From Pseudomonas wenzhouensis (GTDB lineage Bacteria; Pseudomonadota; Gammaproteobacteria; Pseudomonadales; Pseudomonadaceae): a DNA stretch of 64,000 bases. A program made the position numbers and the translations under genes. The stretch's first letter is position 1; each line of letters opens with the position of its first letter. This document shows positions 57,084 through 64,000 of this stretch, in pieces. Where the stretch lies: assembly GCF_021029445.1 (NCBI RefSeq), contig NZ_CP072610.1, positions 2,976,001 through 3,040,000 on the forward strand, written 5' to 3'. The notes below the pieces were generated by a model that worked only from the letters and a program-made list of their open reading frames with translations, did not search any database and had not been told where the DNA came from.

Positions 57084-57751
57084 TAGTAGGCCTCCTTGTT
57101 CGACACCTGAGGCGCCATCTTGAAGCTCGGCTGCTCGACCTGATCTTTCTTCCAGCTACGCAGTGCCCAGATGAACAGGCCGATCAGGAAGAAGGCCGAA
57201 GGCGGCAGCAGCAGCATGCCGTTGGGCTGATACCAGCCACCGTCATTGATTACCGGGATGATCTCGTAGCCCAGCAGTTTACCGGCGCCGAACAGCTCAC
57301 GAATGATGCCCAGGGCGACTAACATGGCGCTGTAACCCAGGCCATTGCCGATACCATCGAAGAACGACACCAGCGGTGGGTTCTGCATGGCGAAGGCTTC
57401 GGCACGGCCCATCACGATGCAGTTGGTGATGATCAGGCCGACGAACACCGACAACTGCTTGGAGAGCGAGTAGGCATAGGCCTTGAGCACCTGATCGACC
57501 ACGATCACCAGCGAGGCGATGATCACCATCTGCACGATCATGCGGATGCTGCTCGGAATCTGACTGCGGATCATCGAGATGAACAGGTTGGAGAAGCCGG
57601 TCACCAACGTCAGGGCGATCGACATCACCAGCGCGGTCTTCAGGTTCGAGGTCACCGCCAGCGCCGAACAGATGCCAAGGATCTGCAGGCCGATGGGGTT
57701 GTTGTTGAAGATCGGGTTGAGCAGGACTTCTTTAATGGTTGGCTGCGACAT
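57083..57751 (-). CDS. nqrD: Na+-NQR subunit D
   Basis: Integral membrane subunit of 222 residues with six predicted helices and sequence-related to NqrE, with inverted topology in the complex. Conserved Cys28 (LGICSAL) and the Cys of [13 protein letters not shown] near residue 111 are its cluster ligands. Confidence 0.96.
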   Translation of the reverse strand: MSQPTIKEVLLNPIFNNNPIGLQILGICSALAVTSNLKTALVMSIALTLVTGFSNLFISMIRSQIPSSIRMIVQMVIIASLVIVVDQVLKAYAYSLSKQLSVFVGLIITNCIVMGRAEAFAMQNPPLVSFFDGIGNGLGYSAMLVALGIIRELFGAGKLLGYEIIPVINDGGWYQPNGMLLLPPSAFFLIGLFIWALRSWKKDQVEQPSFKMAPQVSNKEAY

Positions 57752-57753
57752 GA

Positions 57754-58542
57754 TCAGGCCTCCCCTTTCTGCAAGTTGGCGAGGAACTGCGCGAAGCCGT
57801 TCTCACCGAGCCAGAAATGCAACAGATTGTTCACGCCATTCTGAGTCAGGGTGGCACCTGCCAGGCCATCGACCTGGTGCTTGGCCTGCGAACTCTGCGC
57901 GTCGACGTTGCCCTTGATGATCTGGATGGCCAGTTCACCCTTGTCGTTGAACAGGGTCTTGCCCGGCCACAGGCCTTTCCATTTCGGGTTATCCACCTCA
58001 CCGCCCAGACCGGGGGTCTCGGCATGCTGGTAGAAGCCAAGGCCGGCGACAGTGTTGAGGTCGCCCTTGAGCGCCATGAAACCGTGCAGGGTCGACCACA
58101 GACCATAACCGCGTACTGGCAGAACCAGCGTCTCCAACTCACCGTCACGCTCGACCATGTACACCGTGGTGTAGCGCTCACGGCGCTTGATCGAAGCAAT
58201 GTCTTCGGCACCGCGCAGGGCCTTGGACAGCTGCGGATCCTTGGAAGCCGCCAGTGGATCGAAGGTCAGGGGATCCTGCACATCGCTGAAGGTGCCACTG
58301 TCCAGATCGACGATGCGTGCGCGGATGCGCTCATCGAACAGGCTCTTGACCTGTGCCGCACTCATACCCGCCTCACCCAGGCCGGCAATGGCCAGGATGC
58401 TGCGCTGTTTGTCGAGCAGGCGGTTTTCCACCTGGGTTGGCTTCAGTGCGATGGCGGCGCCGGCGACGAACACCGAGCACACCAGACACACCAGCAGGGC
58501 CACCGTCAGCGTACGAACGGTGGATTCTTTTTGACTAGACAT
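57754..58542 (-). CDS. nqrC: Na+-NQR subunit C (covalent FMN)
   Basis: Subunit with a covalently bound FMN in the periplasm, 262 residues. One N-terminal helix (about 10-32) anchors it. The flavinylation motif is [14 protein letters not shown] near residue 225; the Thr receives FMN from ApbE. The small residue before GAT is Ala instead of the common Ser, which the motif allows. It overlaps nqrB by 8 bases. Confidence 0.95.
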   Translation of the reverse strand: MSSQKESTVRTLTVALLVCLVCSVFVAGAAIALKPTQVENRLLDKQRSILAIAGLGEAGMSAAQVKSLFDERIRARIVDLDSGTFSDVQDPLTFDPLAASKDPQLSKALRGAEDIASIKRRERYTTVYMVERDGELETLVLPVRGYGLWSTLHGFMALKGDLNTVAGLGFYQHAETPGLGGEVDNPKWKGLWPGKTLFNDKGELAIQIIKGNVDAQSSQAKHQVDGLAGATLTQNGVNNLLHFWLGENGFAQFLANLQKGEA

Positions 58543-59746
58543 TACGTGCCAGCCTCCGCTTGATATTGGCCTGAACGACGAAGTGGTCGATCAGCGGTGC
58601 AAACAGGTTGGCGAACAGAATCGCCAGCATCATGCCCTCGGGGAAGGCCGGGTTGACCACACGGATCAGCACCACCATCACACCGATCAGGGCACCGAAG
58701 ATCCACTTGCCGGTATTGGTCATGGAGCTCGACACCGGGTCGGTGGCCATGAAGAACATGCCGAAAGCGAAACCACCGACGACCAGATGCCAGTACCAGG
58801 GCATGGCGAACATCGGGTTGGTAGTGGAGCCGATCAGGTTGAACAGCAGGCTCAGGCCGATCATACCCAGCATCACACCGGCCACGATGCGCCACGAGGC
58901 GATCTTGGTGATCAGCAGTACCAGGCCACCGATGGCGATGGCCAGGGTGCTGGTCTCACCCATCGAACCATGAATGGTGCCGAAGAAAGCGTCCATCCAG
59001 GTGATGCCGTTGTTGATCACGTTCTCGATGCCACCGGAAGCGGCGAGGCTAAGCGAAGTGGCACCGGCAAAGCCGTCCACTGCAGTCCACACCGCATCAC
59101 CGGACATCTGCGCCGGGTAGGCGAAGAACAGGAAGGCACGGCCGGTCAGCGCCGGGTTGAGGAAGTTCTTGCCGGTACCGCCGAACACTTCCTTGCCGAT
59201 CACCACACCGAAGCTGATACCCAGCGCGACCTGCCACAGCGGAATGCTCGGCGGCAGGATCAGGGCGAACAGCACGGAGGTGACGAAGAAACCTTCGTTG
59301 ACTTCATGCTTGCGGATCGAAGCGAACAGCACTTCCCAGAAACCGCCGACGATGAAGGTCACCGCGTAGACCGGCAGGAAGTAGGCCGCGCCCTGGATGA
59401 AGTTGTCCCACAGGCTGTTCGGGTCGAAGCCGGCCAGCGAGCCGATCAGGGCGAAACGCCAGCCTTCCTGGCTCGCCAGCAGCTCGGGGCTCTGGGCGAA
59501 GATCAGGTTGGCCTGGTAGCCGGTGTTCCACATGCCGAAGAACATAGCCGGAAAGGTGCACAGCCACACGGTGATCATCATGCGCTTGAGGTCGATGCCA
59601 TCACGCACGTGAGCGGTGGTCTTGGTCACGCTGCCAGGACGGTAGAAGAACGTATCGATGGCTTCATAAAGGGCGTACCACTTTTCGTACTTGCCGCCCT
59701 TTTCGAAGTTGTGCTCGACCTTGTCGAGGAATGCACGGATACCCAT
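58535..59746 (-). CDS. nqrB: Na+-NQR subunit B (covalent FMN, riboflavin)
   Basis: Largest membrane subunit and the Na+ path of the pump, 403 residues with about ten helices. The flavinylation motif is [13 protein letters not shown] near residue 230, whose Thr carries FMN. The stretch [12 protein letters not shown] and the C-terminal helices match NqrB. It overlaps nqrC by 8 bases and lies 3 bases after nqrA. Confidence 0.95.
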   Translation of the reverse strand: MGIRAFLDKVEHNFEKGGKYEKWYALYEAIDTFFYRPGSVTKTTAHVRDGIDLKRMMITVWLCTFPAMFFGMWNTGYQANLIFAQSPELLASQEGWRFALIGSLAGFDPNSLWDNFIQGAAYFLPVYAVTFIVGGFWEVLFASIRKHEVNEGFFVTSVLFALILPPSIPLWQVALGISFGVVIGKEVFGGTGKNFLNPALTGRAFLFFAYPAQMSGDAVWTAVDGFAGATSLSLAASGGIENVINNGITWMDAFFGTIHGSMGETSTLAIAIGGLVLLITKIASWRIVAGVMLGMIGLSLLFNLIGSTTNPMFAMPWYWHLVVGGFAFGMFFMATDPVSSSMTNTGKWIFGALIGVMVVLIRVVNPAFPEGMMLAILFANLFAPLIDHFVVQANIKRRLARNV

Positions 59747-59749
59747 GAG

Positions 59750-61147
<1,398 letters not shown>

Positions 61148-61333
61148 CTAATAGACCCGACCACACCGATACGATACGGGCGTGGAGGAAGGTGCCAAAC
61201 CTGGGTAAAAAATCCGCTTGATTATAAAGACCCCCCCCTGCACTGACCACCCAAGCGCTTGCTTTTTTTGGCCTTTCGGTAACAGGACGCAACAATCCCG
61301 GCGCTGATTCGCGTCAATTCTTGCGCATAAAAA

Positions 61334-61355
61334 ACGGGAGCCGAGGCTCCCGTTC
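61334..61355 (-). terminator. Terminator after the GAPDH gene
   Basis: On the minus strand AACGGGAGCC and GGCTCCCGTT pair around TC and are followed by TTTTAT. It lies about 20 bases after the GAPDH stop and insulates it from the nqr operon. Confidence 0.9.
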
Positions 61356-61375
61356 CTTTTTACGCTATGCGGCCA

Positions 61376-62824
61376 TCAGCGCGGAAAAGCCGGCGGGTTG
61401 ACCCCGGCCATGTCTTCCATCACGCGCACCACCTGGCAGCTGTAACCGAACTCGTTGTCGTACCAGACGTACAGCACGACGCGGTTATCGTTGGCGATGG
61501 TGGCTTCGGCATCGACCACGCCGGCGTGACGCGAACCAACGAAGTCGGTCGATACCACTTCCTGCGAGCTGACGAAATCGATCTGCTTCTGCAGATCCGA
61601 GTGCATGGCCATCTGGCGCAGGTACTCGTTGATCTCTTCGCGGGTGGTGGCCTTCTCCAGGTTCAGATTGAGGATGGCCATGGACACGTTCGGCGTCGGC
61701 ACGCGAATGGCGTTGCCGGTCAGCTTGCCTTTCAGAACCGGCAGCGCCTTGGCGGCTGCGGTGGCGGCACCGGTTTCGGTGATGACCATGTTCAGCGCGG
61801 CGCTACGACCACGACGACTGCCCTTGTGGAAGTTGTCGATCAGGTTCTGGTCGTTGGTGTAGGAGTGAACGGTCTCGACGTGACCGTTGACGATGCCGTA
61901 CTGATCATTGACCGCCTTGAGCACCGGCACGATGGCGTTGGTGGTGCAGGAAGCCGCAGAGATGATCTTGTCCTCGACGGTGATTTCGCTGTGGTTGATG
62001 CCATGCACGATGTTCTTCAGCGCACCCTTGCCAGGTGCAGTGAGAACGACGCGATCGACGCCCGGGCAGGCCAGGTGCTGGCCCAGACCCTCGGCGTCAC
62101 GCCATACACCGGTGTTGTCCACCAGCAGTGCGTTCTTGATGCCGTACTGGGTGTAGTCGACTTCCTTCGGGTCCTTGGCGTAGATCACCTGAATCAGGTT
62201 GCCGTTGGCCGTAAGGGTGTTGTTCTCTTCATCGATGGTGATGGTGCCGTTGAACTTGCCATGCACCGAGTCACGACGCAGCAGGCTGGCACGCTTGACC
62301 AGATCATTGCTGGCGCCCTTGCGCACGACGATGGCACGCAGACGCAGGCCGTCACCGCCACCGGTCTTCTCGATCAGGATGCGCGCCAGCAGGCGGCCGA
62401 TACGGCCGAAACCGTAGAGCACCACGTCAGTGCCTTCACGGCCTGCACCGTTCTGCTTGCCGACTACATCGGCCAGCTCGTCCTTGACGAACTGCTCGAC
62501 AGCGCGACCAGCACCTTCGGCCTTGAACTTGGCAACCAGCTTGCCCAGGTCCACGGAGGCGGCGCCCAGCTTGAGCTCGCTCATGGCCTTGAGCATGGGG
62601 AAGGTGTCGTGCACCGACAGCTCGGTTTCTTCAGCCAGGCGGTGACGGGCGAAACGGTGAGCCTTGAGGATGTCGATGACCGAACGGTTGATCAGGCCGC
62701 GGCCGTAGATCGAGGTCACCACATTGTTGTTGCGATAGAGCTGACCAATCAGCGGAATCATCGCTTCCGCGAGAGCTTCACGATCTATCCATTCACCGAG
62801 ACACTGGTCGGGCTTCTGAGTCAC
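61376..62824 (-). CDS. Glyceraldehyde-3-phosphate dehydrogenase, long form
   Basis: NAD(P)-dependent GAPDH of 482 residues. About 130 residues precede the Rossmann motif (VLYGFGRIGRLLARIL), making it much longer than the usual ~335-residue enzyme. The catalytic Cys is in SAASCTTNAIVP, and the substrate His lies in HVETVHSYTNDQNL. The N-terminal extension is helical and charged (DELADVVGK) and is conserved in Pseudomonas as I recall. I set the start at the GTG 62824 (V-TQKPDQCLGEW), preceded by GGAAGG; the ATG at 62842 has no ribosome binding site. It is divergent from mfd. Confidence 0.9.
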   Translation of the reverse strand: MTQKPDQCLGEWIDREALAEAMIPLIGQLYRNNNVVTSIYGRGLINRSVIDILKAHRFARHRLAEETELSVHDTFPMLKAMSELKLGAASVDLGKLVAKFKAEGAGRAVEQFVKDELADVVGKQNGAGREGTDVVLYGFGRIGRLLARILIEKTGGGDGLRLRAIVVRKGASNDLVKRASLLRRDSVHGKFNGTITIDEENNTLTANGNLIQVIYAKDPKEVDYTQYGIKNALLVDNTGVWRDAEGLGQHLACPGVDRVVLTAPGKGALKNIVHGINHSEITVEDKIISAASCTTNAIVPVLKAVNDQYGIVNGHVETVHSYTNDQNLIDNFHKGSRRGRSAALNMVITETGAATAAAKALPVLKGKLTGNAIRVPTPNVSMAILNLNLEKATTREEINEYLRQMAMHSDLQKQIDFVSSQEVVSTDFVGSRHAGVVDAEATIANDNRVVLYVWYDNEFGYSCQVVRVMEDMAGVNPPAFPR

Positions 62825-62973
62825 GGGCAGTACCTTCCACATGTAGGGGCTGAAAAAAGGGGCTACATTATGACGGCGTGCGCTCGTGGGAGCAATGCGC
62901 GCCTGTCGTGACTGACATTGACCAGCAAGCCCCGCTACAATTCCCGGCCCTTCGTAATGATCGTGAGCCGCCC

Positions 62974-64000
62974 GTGTCCGTACTGCGTCTTCCGTCTCTG
63001 CCGGCCAGCGCCGGCAAACAGCAATGGGGCAATCTGCCCGGCGCCGCCCTCTCTCTGGCGATAGCCGAAGCGGCCAGCAATGCCGGGCGCTTCACCCTGG
63101 TATTGACCGAGGGCAGCCAGAGCGCCGAGCGCCTGCAGGAAGAACTGGCCTTCTTCGCCCCGGACCTGCCGGTGCTGCATTTCCCCGACTGGGAAACCCT
63201 GCCCTACGACGTCTTCTCGCCCCACCAGGACATCATCTCCCAGCGTATCGCCGCGCTGTACCGGCTACCGCAACTGAGCCGCGGCATTCTCGTAGTGCCG
63301 ATCGCGACTGCCCTACACCGCCTGGCGCCGAAGCGCTTCCTGCTGGGTAGCAGCCTGGTGCTGGACGTGGGCCAGAAACTGGATGTGGAGCAGATGCGCA
63401 CGCGTCTGGAGGCCGCCGGCTACCGCTGCGTCGATACAGTGTACGAACATGGCGAGTTCGCCGTGCGCGGCGCGCTGATCGACCTCTTCCCCATGGGCAG
63501 CGAGGTGCCCTACCGCATCGATCTGTTCGACGACGAGATCGAGACCCTGCGCACCTTCGACCCGGAAAACCAGCGCTCGGTGGACAAGGTCGAGTCGATC
63601 CGCCTGTTGCCGGCGCGTGAGTTTCCACTGGAGAAAAAAGCTGTCACCGATTTCCGCGGGCGCTTTCGCGAACGTTTCGACGTCGATTTTCGCCGCTGCC
63701 CGATCTATCAGGACCTGTCCTCGGGCATCACCCCAGCCGGCATCGAGTACTACCTGCCGCTGTTCTTCGAGGAAACCGGCACCCTGTTCGACTACCTGCC
63801 GGGCGACACCCAGGTGTTCTCCCTGCCCGGCATCGAGAAGGCCGCCGAGCAGTTCTGGCAGGATGCGCGCAACCGCTACGAGGACCGCCGGGTCGACCCC
63901 GAGCGCCCGCTGCTGCCACCTGCAGACATTTTCCTGCCGGTGGAGGACTGCTTCGCCCGCCTGAAGAGCTGGCCGCGCGTGGTGGTCAACCAGGACGACA
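62974..64000 (+). CDS. mfd: Transcription-repair coupling factor Mfd (5' part)
   Basis: Removes RNA polymerase stalled at DNA damage and recruits UvrAB. Only the first 342 codons are in the window; the gene runs off the right edge. The start is the GTG at 62974 (V-SVLRLPSLPASAGKQQWGNLP), matching the family N-terminus. The UvrB-homology domain is visible: VLHFPDWETLPYDVFSPHQDIISQRIAALYRL, LLGSSLVLDVGQKLD, GEFAVRGALIDLFPMGS and FDDEIETLRTFDPENQRS. The helicase motifs should lie beyond the edge. Confidence 0.95.
   Translation, partial: MSVLRLPSLPASAGKQQWGNLPGAALSLAIAEAASNAGRFTLVLTEGSQSAERLQEELAFFAPDLPVLHFPDWETLPYDVFSPHQDIISQRIAALYRLPQLSRGILVVPIATALHRLAPKRFLLGSSLVLDVGQKLDVEQMRTRLEAAGYRCVDTVYEHGEFAVRGALIDLFPMGSEVPYRIDLFDDEIETLRTFDPENQRSVDKVESIRLLPAREFPLEKKAVTDFRGRFRERFDVDFRRCPIYQDLSSGITPAGIEYYLPLFFEETGTLFDYLPGDTQVFSLPGIEKAAEQFWQDARNRYEDRRVDPERPLLPPADIFLPVEDCFARLKSWPRVVVNQDD

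Noticed and set aside
61367..62911. Plus-strand open frame opposite the GAPDH gene
   Set aside because: Antisense shadow of a clearly conserved gene; composition dominated by Val, Asp, Gly and His.

Overview
The window reads as an ordinary chromosomal segment of a high-GC Pseudomonas, probably of the P. mendocina/P. oleovorans type. This rests on protein similarity and gene order that I recognise from P. aeruginosa, not on any database search. It is dense, almost entirely core genome, with no phage, integrase, CRISPR array, tRNA or rRNA that I can see. The accessory part is small and lies mainly in 7.4-19.7 kb and in intergenic palindromic repeats.

Layout. (1) 0-7.1 kb, minus strand: arginine/ornithine uptake and catabolism, read aotJ-aotQ-aotM-aotP-argR-aruC-aruF, with aruG expected beyond the left edge. 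Two near-identical candidate ArgR operators lie upstream of aotJ and aruC. (2) 7.4-19.4 kb: a looser region with an amidase, an unknown protein, a GAF-PAS-PAS-GGDEF diguanylate cyclase followed by a frameshifted PhyH-type dioxygenase, a TonB-dependent receptor behind a Zur-box-like palindrome, a triple tandem compound repeat, a membrane acyltransferase-like protein, DUF1285 and DUF4823 proteins, and a radical SAM gene broken by one extra base in its cluster-binding motif. (3) 19.7-21.8 kb: a TetR regulator, a class V aminotransferase and a probable small RNA (RgsA by position). (4) 21.9-32.4 kb, minus strand: the cell-envelope and fatty-acid cluster yceD-rpmF-plsX-fabD-fabG-acpP-fabF-pabC-mltG-tmk-holB-pilZ-tatD. 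(5) 32.5-46.3 kb: a Maf-type pyrophosphatase, then rluC-HAD-sppA, divergent rne with a ~500-base leader, and the minus-strand run comEC, exbB/exbD, lpxK, Trm112-like, kdsB, ptpA, murB. (6) 46.4-53.9 kb: a DUF2062 protein, the LolCDE lipoprotein exporter, a PilZ protein, a small secreted protein, a glycerophosphodiester phosphodiesterase and the soluble transhydrogenase. (7) 54-61 kb, minus strand: the complete Na+-NQR operon nqrABCDEF with its maturation genes apbE and nqrM. (8) 61.4-64 kb: an N-terminally extended GAPDH and the start of mfd, which runs off the right edge.

How the genes fit together: the left block imports arginine/ornithine, senses it through ArgR and feeds it to the succinyltransferase pathway. 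The central block makes malonyl-ACP-derived acyl chains and acyl-phosphate and links them to ribosomal protein L32, folate and DNA-replication genes. The right-centre block supplies lipid A (LpxK), Kdo activation (KdsB), peptidoglycan precursor (MurB), energised outer-membrane transport (ExbBD) and lipoprotein sorting (Lol). The far right is respiratory Na+ pumping and redox balance.

The least ordinary signals are two MITE-like elements that share a core but carry different perfect or near-perfect terminal inverted repeats, the triple 197-base tandem repeat, two frameshifted genes, the Zur-like operator before the TonB receptor, and a hairpin terminator inside the aot operon.
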